NCBI RefSeq assembly: GCF_964204645.1
Contig: NC_134027.1
Location: 14,620,485 to 14,684,484, forward strand
Origin: Tubulanus polymorphus
Taxonomy: Eukaryota > Nemertea > Palaeonemertea > Tubulaniformes > Tubulanidae
Direction: 5' to 3'
DNA: 64,000 nt
Position 1 is the stretch's first letter. Every line of letters begins with the position of its first letter. This document shows positions 1 through 10,570 of the stretch, piece after piece. Made by a program: the position numbers and the translations under genes. A model generated the notes under the pieces. The model was not told the DNA's origin. It saw nothing but the letters and a program-made list of their open reading frames with translations, and made no database searches.

Positions 1-1225
1 AAGTAAACTTTATTCATAATTGATGTATAACGATTAAAAATCTCAAGTCTACCTAACAAATAATGAGAAGCTATTTCAATTGTAATCAAATCTTTTAATT
101 GTCTACTACGTATATATTTTAGAAATGAATCGCAAAATCCATCGCAATGTATATTCACATGGTATACCGGTTTTAGTCAAATCAATAGAATCATGTGAAA
201 ATTCATAATTTGCCATTGCCAGTACTTAAGTTTTTCCAATATTCGGTTCATTGTCATGTGGATCAGAAACTCATTTTTTCCATGACAACAGGTTAGCCAG
301 AATTAACTGTGTGTGAGAATTTGCATCATTTGACAGTGGAAAATGTTTGTTTTACCAGTAATCTTTTAAAGAAAGTCTGGCTAGAGACTTTAAAAGGGCA
401 CTTTAGGCTCTTTTTACAGTAATGAAAATCGTTATTTGTCATAAAATCTTACGACAAAAGGAAGGATGTGTCAATTGATTAAGTGACCAAAGGAAGTATC
501 TTTGAATACCTGACAGACTTACTTCTTTTGTCAGTTTAACTACTAGATACTGCGTTTTATCAGAAAATATCTGCCTGAAAACTAGACATACTTCCTTTTG
601 TCATTTTTATCTCCCTAACGGTTAGAGATACTGATCTGAGGATTGCACCAAATGAAAGATCAGGTCCTAATAAGTTAAGAATCGATCAAACCCTGATTTT
701 CGAAATATTTTGACAGACACCCTTTTGTCAGAAATGGGCGGGCATGTATATTCTTAACCTAAGCTCTGGTCGTCTTAAATCGCAGACCATTCCGATAAGA
801 TGATTGGGTCATAAGTCGACCTGAGCTTAGCTTTATAGTTGATTGTTTTCGTCCCAATCGGGGCACTACCTGTTATTTCTATTTGTATCAAAACATCTTA
901 AATTGCGTTTTTGTTTTGATTATTTTATTTTCATAAAGTTGGGCAATCAATGTTATTAGAAAAGTTGTTTAAAGGCCTCCACGTGCGCGGCAGTGCTAAA
1001 CATTAGACTGTTGCACACTCAAACACGCTCATACAGACTACTATATGATGATGCTGTAACGCTGTTTGATAGAATTTGTAATAAATTGTAATTTCTTGTG
1101 ACCTGAAAATACTAAGCAGCAAACTATAGGTATATGTCGAGGTCTGAATAATGTAGTGGTAAATTCCAGGATTTAAAACGATCTAATACTATGCCCCCGT
1201 GTTTTAGCTTCCGCGGCCTTACATT
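1..1225. other. Non-coding AT-rich sequence with CCTTTTGTCA motifs
   Basis: I see no gene here. Between about 440 and 740 the motif CTTTTGTCA, or its complement, recurs four times in both orientations. This looks like subterminal repeat of a decayed element, but no clear ends are visible. The rest is AT-rich unique-looking sequence. Confidence 0.4.
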
Positions 1226-1446
1226 GGAAGAGGTTTTGTTTCCAAGACCAATACCTACCTGTACCCTACGAAATTTTGGACGTAGACCATAAACAAATGT
1301 TTATCTTTGGTCTTATTTGACTACAAAATAATTCTTTAAGAAAGATAAAATACAATATAAACTTCTAGAACCTTGAAGTCACGAATTAAAAAGATTTTTC
1401 GAGCAATGCCCTTACTCCAAACAACCTGTATCTTTCAAGATAAACC
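1226..1446 (+). repeat. Dispersed direct repeat, copy 1
   Basis: About 220 bp starting GGAAGAGGTTTTGTTTCC recurs at 2943-3273 in the same orientation with only scattered differences. The second copy has about 105 bp extra near its start. No coding potential. The two copies bracket 1.5 kb, which could make them decayed LTRs, but no primer site or retroviral frame lies between them. Confidence 0.7.
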
Positions 1447-1580
1447 ACACTTTGCCCATGGGCAATTTATTAGTTATTTGAGGAAAATTTTAAACTTAGT
1501 CTTGATATTTGATAGTTTGTAACATTGTCATCGAAGCATCTCCTATACATGGAATAGGGGTTGCCCAGTTTTTTGTTCGG

Positions 1581-1725
1581 ATTCATTTATTTATTGCGTA
1601 CGCATAGACATTGAATTTTTCAACCCCCTGGTATGCAAAATTTGCCATTTTTTATATACATTTAGCAATACAGAACGCAATTGCATTTACCCCTCACCTA
1701 ATGCGTACGTAATAAATGAATGACC
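1581..1725. repeat. Short inverted repeat, MITE-like
   Basis: ATTCATTTATTTATTGCGTACGCAT at the left is matched in inverse at 1700-1725, giving imperfect 20-25 bp arms around about 100 bp. It looks like a small foldback or MITE. Target duplication not resolved. Confidence 0.45.
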
Positions 1726-2465
1726 CATTCTCTCCACCAGGGGAAGTAATTTATTGACTCAAATACAATCTCCCATTTATAATGGTATGTACATGTACAT
1801 ATTAATATATATTTTGCTACCACGATAAAGTAGCTTATGACATGTTCTATGATTGTGGCAAGTTCTTAAAAGTCAATGGTTTATGTTTACAAGGAGGCGT
1901 TTAATAATAAAATTGTCAGATTGTCAATCATGTCCCCAAGTGGGTGTGGTGTCCTCGAACTCTGGTTTTCTACATGTCCAAAAAACATTTGATATCGAGA
2001 GATTGTTGTGTAATCTGAATGCTTCCTTTAACAAGCAATATTAGCCTGTTCCCTTACACAGAAATTGGAGAAAAGAAACAATTTTTCTCGACTATTTTAC
2101 AAGAATAGTTCGATCTCAAGCACTACAGACTGCCTGTACGTTATTCTGATTACTATACATAAAAAGTCATATCAAGTTCAAGGAGGGAAATATGCATGTC
2201 TATTAATGTTCACAGTTGATTCGTTCGGTTTTGGTTTGTAACTCTGCTGGTATTACCAAATCACTTATGCTTAATGCATATTTTTGTACACCGGTAATTC
2301 ATTGTTTTTGTCCTTATTGGGGACAGAATCTCGAGATGAGTGATGTATGATCTGAATACTATATTTGATTTCTGGCCTATATGGTGAATGCAATGGGGTT
2401 AGCAGAGCCGTCGATTGGGTAAATGAGCTGTCATTGTCTGTCAAACTCTAACTTAAATATCTTGT

Positions 2466-2530
2466 AAAAATTTTGTAAACGAAAATCAAAATTTTGTAAA
2501 CGAAAATCAAAATTTTGTAAACGAAAATCA
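2466..2530 (+). repeat. 21-bp tandem repeat, three copies
   Basis: Three perfect head-to-tail copies of a 21-bp unit (AAAATTTTGTAAACGAAAATC, written here as unit only) followed by a partial fourth. Simple minisatellite. Confidence 0.9.
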
Positions 2531-2663
2531 ATTTTATCAGATCTCAAGCACAAGGATACTGCTGTTATGTAATTCTGTTGTATTTTTATACAATTATTAT
2601 GAGATTTGTAATAATAATCTTTATTTTACAGAAGATAAGGTTTTTGATTGGTGGTTTTGGTGC

Positions 2664-2941
2664 ATTCTTAGCATCAACGTTGAATTAACGTTTTTACGTT
2701 TGAGATAAACGTCACCTAAACTTTCATTTTAACCTGAAAATAAACGTCAACTCAACGTTACTTTTAAACGTAAACTCAACGTTGAAAAAGGACTCGTATA
2801 CAACGTTTTTTTAGGACCTTGATTCAACGTTGATGACTTACGTCATCTCAACTTTCATTTTAAACTGGAAATAAATGTCGGTGCAACGTTTTATTTTAAC
2901 GTTTTTTAAACATTGAAATTAGGTTGATGTGTTAGCTGGGA
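2664..2941. mobile_element. AACGTT-rich MITE ending GTTAGCTGGGA
   Basis: The segment is packed with AACGTT and close variants and ends GTTAGCTGGGA. The same end and the same AACGTT repeats occur in the larger elements at 54851-55888 and 59778-60817. It is probably a short derivative of that family. The left end is degenerate. Confidence 0.55.
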
Positions 2942-2942
2942 T

Positions 2943-3273
2943 AAGGGAAGAGGTTTCGTTTCCAAGACTCAATATTCAGCCACCCTCTGATATGTGACAT
3001 CATATGAATTTTATTTGAATATTTTTTCATATTGTGAAATTTAAAAAAAAATATTAAACAGTTTCCAATGCCGCTCCTACCTGTACCCTACGAAATTTTG
3101 GACGTAGACCATAAACAAATGTTTATCTTTGGTCTTATTTGACTACAAAATAATTCCTTAAGAAAGATAAAATACAATATAAACTTCTAGAACTATGAAG
3201 TCACGAATTAAAAAGATTTTTTCAAACAATGCCCTTATACTCCAAACAACCCCTAGCTTTCAAGGTAAACCAA
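2943..3273 (+). repeat. Dispersed direct repeat, copy 2
   Basis: Partner of 1226-1446. It is interrupted by about 105 bp of AT-rich sequence between the GGAAGAGG start and the ACCTGTACCCTACG block. Confidence 0.7.
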
Positions 3274-3473
3274 AGGACATTTTATACCAAAACCACAGGG
3301 GCTCTTGTAAGCTCAGATTACGTTCATTTGTTGAATACATTCTGGTTATGAACAAAATATAAGATGCTCTTCACTTGAAGTTGAAAGGTAGAGGATTTTG
3401 AGTGCCATAGCATTTGCTGAACAGGATATTTTTGGAGTCGTTGACTCGTTTAATCGCGATTTCGATTTCGCAC

Positions 3474-3665
3474 TAGTTAGACCGTCTCATTCCAAGATGA
3501 GGCGTTGCGTTGATTTCGGTTACAAGTTTACGTTCAGAGATAACTGGTGAGCCATTTGGGCGACCTATCATTGATACTGTTTCCTAATAGCCTGTTTAGT
3601 AATGGCTGATGTTGAGCCTTATAAAATGCTTTGTTGAAATCCCCCGTTGAACAGGATTCTAAGAC
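3474..3665 (-). pseudogene. LINE reverse-transcriptase fragment
   Basis: Read on the minus strand, this encodes a decayed non-LTR reverse-transcriptase stretch. DFNKAFYKAQHQPLLNR corresponds to the usual DF(S/D)KAFDKVPH block of LINE RTs, followed by a WL..YL stretch. Frameshifts break it. The same fragment, better preserved, lies at 16935-17258. In both places the fragment is cut at the same point by the same ~1.8-kb repeat, so the pair was probably duplicated as one unit. Confidence 0.65.
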
Positions 3666-3703
3666 GGTGCAGAAAACCCGTTATCGCTGCTTTGCAGCTA
3701 TAT

Positions 3704-3840
3704 TTAGGGTTTTCTGTTACATCACAGAAAACCCTATTGAGATTCGCGTGTTTCTTATTAGGGTTTTTCTGTTACATCACAGAAAACCCTATTGAGATTC
3801 GCGTGTTTCTTATTATTAGGGTTTCTGCTGCCTTCGCAGA
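3704..3840. repeat. Tandem perfect hairpins (AGGGTTTTCTG stems)
   Basis: Three consecutive stem-loops have arms TTAGGGTTTTCTG and CAGAAAACCCTA. The first two are about 70-bp tandem copies and the third is a variant with a CTGCCTTCG loop. The second 1.8-kb repeat copy has one such hairpin (17289-17322) and another copy has one at 19207-19236. Confidence 0.8.
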
Positions 3841-3861
3841 AACACTATTGTATTCCAGCCG

Positions 3862-3862
<1 letters not shown>

Positions 3863-3899
<37 letters not shown>
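3863..3899 (+). repeat. (ATT)n microsatellite
   Basis: Twelve or so uninterrupted ATT units sit directly after the hairpins. Its reverse complement reads as poly-asparagine in one frame, which has no coding meaning. Confidence 0.95.
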
Positions 3900-3901
<2 letters not shown>

Positions 3902-6009
3902 TCTTTTTCACACCGGATCTTACTGAAAGCATATAAACTACTGCAACTTACTTTCACTGTCGGTGAATCCATTCTGTATCACAAGTACTACACTGCATTG
4001 ACAAATACTGCGTATAATATTAATCAGAATGCCACTGTTTACTCACTGTGAGCCTCTAAACATCGAAATTTAAGCCCGATTCAAACAGTATCCATCTACG
4101 TATGTGTATTGCCTGTGTGTCATTCCCACAGCGCGTCAGTATGTGTGTTTGTGTCAGTGTCCCTATAAGCATTGATAGAGCTGGTGTACTAGATCAGTAG
4201 TTGTTTTAGTATTTTTATCTCTTCTACTATTGTGGCGCACTGATTGAGGTCAGTCTCGAGTGAACGCAACTGAGGAATTTAGCCTTGTTTGTGTCGCCTA
4301 TACAAGCAATAGCATCCTGGCAGTATCTTCCCTGTATAGAGCTAATTAATGCAGCTATACGCGAGAGCCTGAATGATTATATTCCTCTAGCATTACAATA
4401 TTCCTTGACGGATTTACTTGAAACTTTCCTGAGATGTACGGAACACAGGTACCTTGAGGTAACTCGAGGGGATCTTAGATCGGGGACCCCGTTCACCCAC
4501 CAGGGGGTGTTTTACATTTGAAAATTCTGACATCGAAAAGTTACTGTGAAAGAAAATTTTTTGTCTTTGACTTTTCAGCTTCGGGCGAGCACGAAAGTTG
4601 TTCATAACAGTCCGGAGGTTAAAAAAGTGAGTGGCACGCCCTATCTGCGATTAACCGTTTGGGCTCTACGGGCTCGAAAATGGGCCCCCAAATTTTTTAA
4701 TGAGATTTTCGAGTGATCAGTAGCCCTTGCGAAGACGCTTTTATTGATGTATGGTATAACTATGTAACTCATATGGTTCTCCAGTAGCGCCACCTATAAG
4801 ACACTGGAATACGCATTTTCATCTATATCGACTTAGGGTATCAATGGATTTCTATAAAAATTGATTCACATGTACCTGGTTACAAAAAGAAACGAACCCC
4901 TCATATGATTAGTTCCTATTTTAACCACTAGGGGCGTAAATTTTGAAAAATCGATTTCAGCATCCATTTTTCGCATTTAATGCGGTCTGTTTATTATGAA
5001 AATCACAAAACTTGGTATAAGAACAAAGACATGTGTGTAATATGCCATCCTGCATAATTAGTTCATACAACTGCCACCAAGGGACTGTGAAAACAAAGAT
5101 TTTTGCTCCTAGGTCCTTAACCGTTGGGGATAGAATCGAGGTTGCAATGTGTGGTTAGTAGCCCTTTTCAAGATTCTTGTATTTATGTATGGTTTAAGTA
5201 GGTAACTTATATGGTTCTCCAGGAGCGCCACCTACATTTTGCTGGAAATGCATTTTAATTGATAGCTTCTAAGCAGATAAAAGGATCTCTATGAAAATTG
5301 ATATACATGTGCCTGGATATAAGATACAACGAATCCCTAACATAATTAGTTCCTATTCTAACCACTAGGGGCGTTAATGTTGAAAACTCCTCATCCAGCA
5401 AGGCAGAAACCCGTTATCGCTGCTTTGCAGCTATATTTATTATTATCATTATTTTTTTCCCGGTTCCTGAACTTCGCTGAAAAAGCTGAAACACTGAAAC
5501 GCTGAATCGCTGAAATAAAAACGCTGAAATTTCAGGGAATTTCCGAAAAACGCCGAAATTTCAGGGAATTCCCGAAAAACGCTGAAATCGTGCTAGGTAC
5601 CGACAATACTCGTTTTGAAATATTTTCCGGGCCGGTGTCCGCTGCCGAGTCCTGAACCGTGTTTTGCATGGGCAGTATGTGTGGAGTATACTTCTAGAGG
5701 GCCACTTGTTGGACAAATTAATTCGCTTGAAATCCGGATTTTTAATGCATACAGGCAGCATGATGAGGAAAACCCATTCACAAACCGTGCAAGCCAACTT
5801 AAACACTATGCTCAATATTCCAAGAATATGGTTTACTTCTGCAAGACGTAACGTTCATTCATGTATAAAACAGGATTATGAGCAACTTTTCTTTTGTCAA
5901 CACGTTGATGGGCGACGGACTATGGTATTCTCTGAAGGAGGTAAATTAAATTTGACAGCTAGTTATATAAATGATGCAGCTTTTGGACAAAAGGGATCTA
6001 ACTAAATTT

Positions 6010-7130
6010 CTTTTTTATTCACCGTGGAATGGAATGGATTGACGCCAATGACATGCAGTAGGCCCCTACTTATAGGTCATACCAATTAGCGTCAACCAAT
6101 TAATCTAAATCGGGCAAACCATTCAACACCTGTAATTTATTTGCTGTGGTGTGATAATAATAAGTTTTTTTTGAAAAAATGACATACCAACTGTTAGAAA
6201 AATTTACCGATTCTTATTTTTAGACTACTACGGTAATACCGATATAGATAATCTATAAAAGGAGGAGTCATAGACAAAGTTGATTTGCCTAGCTGGACAC
6301 ACTTCTTGTCCAGTTCATCATCTCAAGTATTGGGTGTTTTGTAAGTTGTTTCAGTATTTATTTACAAAGTGCTGTTCCCTCGGACCTCAGTGCTTTCAAA
6401 CTAGGCCCACCCCATAGGCTATATCTCCAGGGTGTATTAGCCACTAGGCCTACTCTTTTATTTCCTACTTTAAATGCACTTTTTTCAATTTTTAGACTCG
6501 GGCTAAGAATGTGCAAATTTGAGATACTGAGAAATCAGATAGCACTAGTTAACTTCAACTGCGAAATTTACAGCAGGATAGCTGAACGACACAATTTTTA
6601 AAAACAAAATGGCTATTTGAATGCTATTTCAGTAATAACTTGATTCAACCAGAGAGAAATAAGTCAATTGCGGATGTACAGTACACCCACTTTACTTATC
6701 CGTTTTCCTGGTACCAAATTTGTTATCTTAAGCTAAGCAATATTCTTAGGTATGCTAGTGAATTTCATTAGAATATGAAGCAATGGAACCAGAATTCAAG
6801 CCCGAGTTAAGCGAACTATTGATTCTGATATAATGTAAGAACTGATTTCTTTTGTGTACTCTTGCAGAATGTGTTAAGTATTATTTTAAGCTGTTAAATG
6901 ATATAGTTAGACAAACGTCCAATTATTGGATCTTTCTTGTTGACTCGTTTAATTTTGTGAGTTTAGAGTTCCAGTCAATCCACAATGTGTAGTGCCTAGC
7001 CTTCATCTAGTACTCAAGCCAAGCCTGTGTATGGGAAAACGTTGTTCGACTCTCATAAGCCAGACAAATCAAAGCATGCAATACATTGCAGATAGTAGTA
7101 TCCAGCAAGTAGACAGAGAAAGTAAACCAG
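6010..7130. other. Interior of the 3.4-kb element, no gene recognised
   Basis: AT-rich with no long open frame, no repeat shared with the rest of the window and no splice-consistent exon series. It contains one TAGGCCTA octamer at 6445-6452. Confidence 0.4.
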
Positions 7131-7149
7131 GTTTTACCCTGTACCCTAC

Positions 7150-7232
7150 CCGGCATCTTCACCTGTCAAGGGATTCGAACCCACTACACTAAAGCTGTTC
7201 TCCGAACCGCTTGACCTCACGAGTCGTTACTA
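7150..7232 (-). repeat. tRNA-like sequence (tRNA pseudogene or SINE head)
   Basis: On the minus strand, a GTGAGGTCAAGCGG A-box-like block is followed about 35 nt later by GTGGGTTCGAATCCC, a perfect B box in a T-arm-like stem. The cloverleaf is not convincing at the acceptor stem, so this is more likely a tRNA-derived SINE head or pseudogene than a working tRNA. Confidence 0.5.
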
Positions 7233-7249
7233 GCCGACCAGAATCAGGT

Positions 7250-7560
7250 CGGGCCAATCACAGCGCTTGTTACAAATGACATTGGGCATCTGTGGAATTT
7301 CCCGGTAAATGGACCAATCAGCGAACACGTAGCGAAGGGGAAGTATTGTCGCGTGTTGATATATGACGTCATGCTCAAAAGCGCCGGTAATGAAATCGCG
7401 CGTCGTGAGGCCAGGGGGCTGCTGGAAGCGAGTTTGGGAGCAATACTGGTCTCCTGGCAAGCGAGGATGCCTACCCGGGAACGAAAGACACTTCAATACT
7501 CCTTTCTTGTAGAGATTGTAGAAATATGGCACCCAATCGTAGTAATGCTAAGTACCAGTA
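7250..7560 (+). promoter_or_regulatory. Promoter-like CpG-rich segment inside a transposon
   Basis: Two CCAATCA boxes (7254-7260 and 7314-7320) and a perfect CRE, TGACGTCA (7364-7371), lie in a stretch clearly richer in G, C and CpG than its surroundings. About 155 bp downstream an ATG at 7526 opens MAPNRSNAKYQ and can be followed by a GT donor at 7558. No downstream exon was found. It could be a captured host promoter with its first exon, or the element's own promoter. Confidence 0.35.
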
Positions 7561-7866
7561 TACTATGACGGTTGAACCTTTATTCACACCGAAATAGAAT
7601 CAAAGTAGTCATAAGTTCCATGCTAGCACTTAATTTGGGTTATCAGGTTCAGCCTAACTAGCTGTACTTTCATTCAGCTACTACTTTTGTATGAGAATTG
7701 GCAATGATAAGTTGCAAGAAATCACCAAACATAAGAAAAAATATTGAGAATTAATATTACTGTAATTAAGAATTTATTCAAATGAAGTGATAATTTCATT
7801 GTTAGATCGTACCGGTATATGCGCATAAAACAAAAAACACATCTAACAATCCACGCAATCCGCAAT

Positions 7867-8607
7867 GCAAAAACCGTAAAGTTTCCCAAGTCTCTGTTTA
7901 TAACGCATGCGCATTAGGAAGTGTTGGGGAAATCCTCTAAGTCTAGAAACTGGTCGCGTGCGCATGCGTCGCTACATGTGTATTTTTTCCTAAACTGGGT
8001 CATGTCAGAACGCTGAAACATAGAACTATAACGGACTGAACTTGCGTGAACTTATGCGCAGCGGGAAGGCGCAGTTTGTTTGGTCACTTACGAGGATCAT
8101 TTGTATTTTTTGGAATGACAGGTGTTCAAGTGGTCTTGCCATAAGCTGAAAATCTAAGATATATATCGGTATATTAAAAAGGATGAATGTATTTTTCTGC
8201 TACACATTCGGGATTCGAACCTAATAGCACTTAAAAGTAAATCCTGTCTATTTTATGTTCATTGTTTCATATTCGGGATGCTGTAACTTTTTCCTTGGCA
8301 AACAATAACCCAGCGACACTTTAATCATCAAAGTTCATGTCGTAACGCTTGAAATACGATCAGTAATTTTCGGGTTTCGAACCTGATAGCGCCGCTTAAG
8401 ATGAACAGCGTAAATAAGATCAATATTTTTACGGGATTCGAACCTAATGGAAACTACAGTGACTATTAGTCATTAAAGTTCACATGCAGTTCACATGTAG
8501 TGCCGCATGCGCAATGTGCCGATTTCGCGACTAAGAGCAATTCCAGCACTGACTAATGCGCATGCGTTAGGTAGAAACGGAGACTTGGGAAACTTAACGG
8601 TTTTTGC
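7867..8607. mobile_element. Mutator-like MITE, 741 bp, with 9-bp target duplication
   Basis: Terminal inverted repeats of about 55 bp start GCAAAAACCGTNAAGTTTCC and include ACGCATGCGCATTAG. The element is flanked by exact 9-bp duplications, ATCCGCAAT, at 7858-7866 and 8608-8616. A 9-bp duplication plus long inverted ends is the signature of Mutator-like elements. The interior has three GATTCGAACCT-type blocks (about 8212, 8378 and 8443), which are tRNA B-box sequences in reverse. No transposase, so non-autonomous. It is nested in the 3.4-kb element. Confidence 0.85.
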
Positions 8608-8848
8608 ATCCGCAATCGATCAAGTCGAACATGACGACGACCTCAAGGCATGTCTCTGTAACCGAAGGTAGAGACTAAAACGGTTCAGGACTCGGCAGCG
8701 GACACCGGCCCTGAAAGAATTTCAAAACGTGTACGTAATTCCCTGAAATTTCGGCGTTTTTCGGAAATTCCCTGAAATTTCAGCATTTTTATTTCAGCGT
8801 TTCAGCTTTTCAGTGTTTCAGCTTTTTCAGCGAAGTTCAGGAACCGCT

Positions 8849-9648
8849 TTTTTCCACACATTTTTTGTCAAAAGTACATAGGCTATTTTACATTACCGCT
8901 GTTGCCGATACAATCCGTCTGATATCATTCAGCTCACTTCGATCTACAAATACTCCGTGCGAATTTTGAAGAATCAACGTTACAAAAGCACTGTCGGGCC
9001 GTAAACATCGAAAATTGAGCCCCATTCAAAGAGCCGACATGTTTTTCTAAGTCGTCTTTCCGAAATCTACCGCACGTTTTGTTGTCACATCGATTATCAA
9101 TTCAAGCATAAATTAACAAATTTATTACCCAAAGATTGCACATTCTTTCGCGGTTTTTAAAAACTAACTTAACCAATAACCCATTTTCCTCATCAAATTA
9201 AATTACTGATACACAGGAAATTTACTACTTTAGATTTTAAAAGCACTGTCGAGCCGTAAACATCGACAAATCGACGTGTGTCACTACATCATCATTCCGG
9301 GGATCAGCTGCGAGTTTCTCCTCATCCTAAGAATCAAATCGAGTACAAATTAATTTATTACTACCAGTGATTTGGCTGCGGGCGTCATGCAGTTAATTTA
9401 GCAATACTTATTTTTCTTTACCAAATTAACCGTGTATTTACTAAGATAAATCATAAGTGTACCGGGGAATCGTAGGCCTAAAGTAAACACGCCGAAGAGA
9501 TATAGCGGAGAAAAGCTGTTATGTCGACGAGGTATCAAAATAAAAGAATATATTACTTAATTCGGCCGCGGGCTTCAACCTCTATATCAATACCATCAAT
9601 ACTCTATATTTCCTACAGTACATACCGATCATTGTCAAATGCACAAGG
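8849..9648. other. Repeat remnants, no gene
   Basis: Resumes the dispersed repeat interrupted at 5460. The block AAAGCACTGTCG-GCCGTAAACATCG occurs twice (about 8980 and 9240), and a related block is at 4046-4080 and 17531-17565. One TAGGCCTA octamer is at 9473. No coding signal. Confidence 0.45.
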
Positions 9649-10189
9649 CATTATGAGTTTTCCGGTTTGCTCGGCTACCCGTACTGGCGGGGTAGTCTAG
9701 AGAGGACAATGAAAACTCCGGTTTGCTGAACCACCCCTCTTTGCGGGGATGCGGTATGATGTTTGATCTGACAGTTTCAAGTGGTTAATGGCTGTTTCAA
9801 GTGCTTACAACGATGCTTATTACTTCGTGGTACATGGTGGTTTAAAAAAAGATTTCATAATAATACGCTCACCGCGTGGGCTTCGTAGAAAGACCACTAC
9901 CTGTGATCTTCCCAAATTTTAATTGTCCTGTCCGATTTGGTTTCATCCAATTGAGAGACTGCCTTTTCCAGTTAGGGCATTTTTGGATCACGTCACTCCA
10001 GGAAATGACTTAACGCTTTTGGGCCCCTTCGTCGGTTCCACATATTTCATTTGAGCCATAGACCACAATGGTTACACCATGATGGTCAGTAACTGACCAA
10101 TTGAGATATCCCCGAGTCTGAACACTTGACTTCGAATTTCGGAAATTTATCATGTAATGTTTGTTTTCAAACTACTACGGAATCATCAT

Positions 10190-10570
10190 TGCAAATTCAT
10201 CACTGACCATCACTGACCACCAATGACCAATTCAAACTTCTCGAATATGAAAACGATATACCGCGTTATGGTGTCAAACTAGAAAGGATTCGCCATTGAA
10301 AATTAATAAATTGACCATCACCGACCACCACTGACCAATTGAAACTTCTTGAAAGAACGATATACCGGTACTGCATTTGATGTGAAACTAGAGAGGAGTC
10401 GCCATTGAAAATTCATAAATTGACCATCACTGACCACCACTGACCAATTGAAACTTCTTGAAAGAACGATATACCGGTACCGCATTTGGTGTGAAACTAG
10501 AAAGGATTCGCCATTAAAATTCATAAATTGACCATCACTGACCACCACTGCCCAAGTGAAACTTCTCAAA
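10190..10570. repeat. Left-end subterminal tandem repeat of copy A
   Basis: About 3.3 units of roughly 112 bp. Each contains TTGACCATCACTGACCACC, a GAAACTTCT block, ATATACCGGTACCGCATTTG and GAAAGGATTCGCCATT. The same array is at 50215-50800 (about five units) and 52140-52530. Confidence 0.85.

Larger units (their letters stand above)
3666..5459. mobile_element. ~1.8-kb dispersed repeat with hairpin and microsatellite, copy 1
   Basis: Begins and ends with the same direct repeat, AACCCGTTATCGCTGCTTTG (about 3675 and 5407). After the first comes a perfect hairpin, AGGGTTTTCTG...CAGAAAACCCT, tandemly repeated here, then an (ATT)n tract at 3863-3899. The rest contains two related ~370-bp modules beginning near TTTTTGCTCCTAG and containing CATATGGTTCTC and GCCACCTA. 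No protein family is recognisable. A parallel copy lies at 17259-19200. A similar end block occurs at 5407-5459, where a 3.4-kb element has inserted just downstream. Confidence 0.65.
5461..8848. mobile_element. 3.4-kb DNA transposon with ~200-bp terminal inverted repeats
   Basis: The left end (CGGTTCCTGAACTTCGCTG) and its continuation through GGGCCGGTGTCCGCTGCCGA to about 5650 recur inverted at about 8683-8848. Both arms contain repeated GCTGAAA and AATTTC(A/C)GGGAAT(T/C) motifs. Flanks read TTTTTTCC on both sides, which fits an 8-bp target duplication, but the tract is low complexity. I see no transposase. The frames at 5615-5851 and 5664-6005 overlap each other and match no family I recognise. 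Inside lie a tRNA-like sequence, a promoter-like CpG-rich segment and a nested Mutator-like MITE. Confidence 0.75.

Noticed and set aside
3772-3972. Asparagine-rich protein on the minus strand
   Set aside because: Produced by the (ATT)n microsatellite.
3666-5459. Helitron, because of hairpins near an end
   Set aside because: No TC start, no CTRR after the hairpin and no Rep/helicase. The hairpins lie near the repeat's start and the same direct repeat bounds both ends.
10190-10570. CRISPR-like array
   Set aside because: The whole ~112-bp unit repeats with no unique spacers, at a transposon end in an animal genome.
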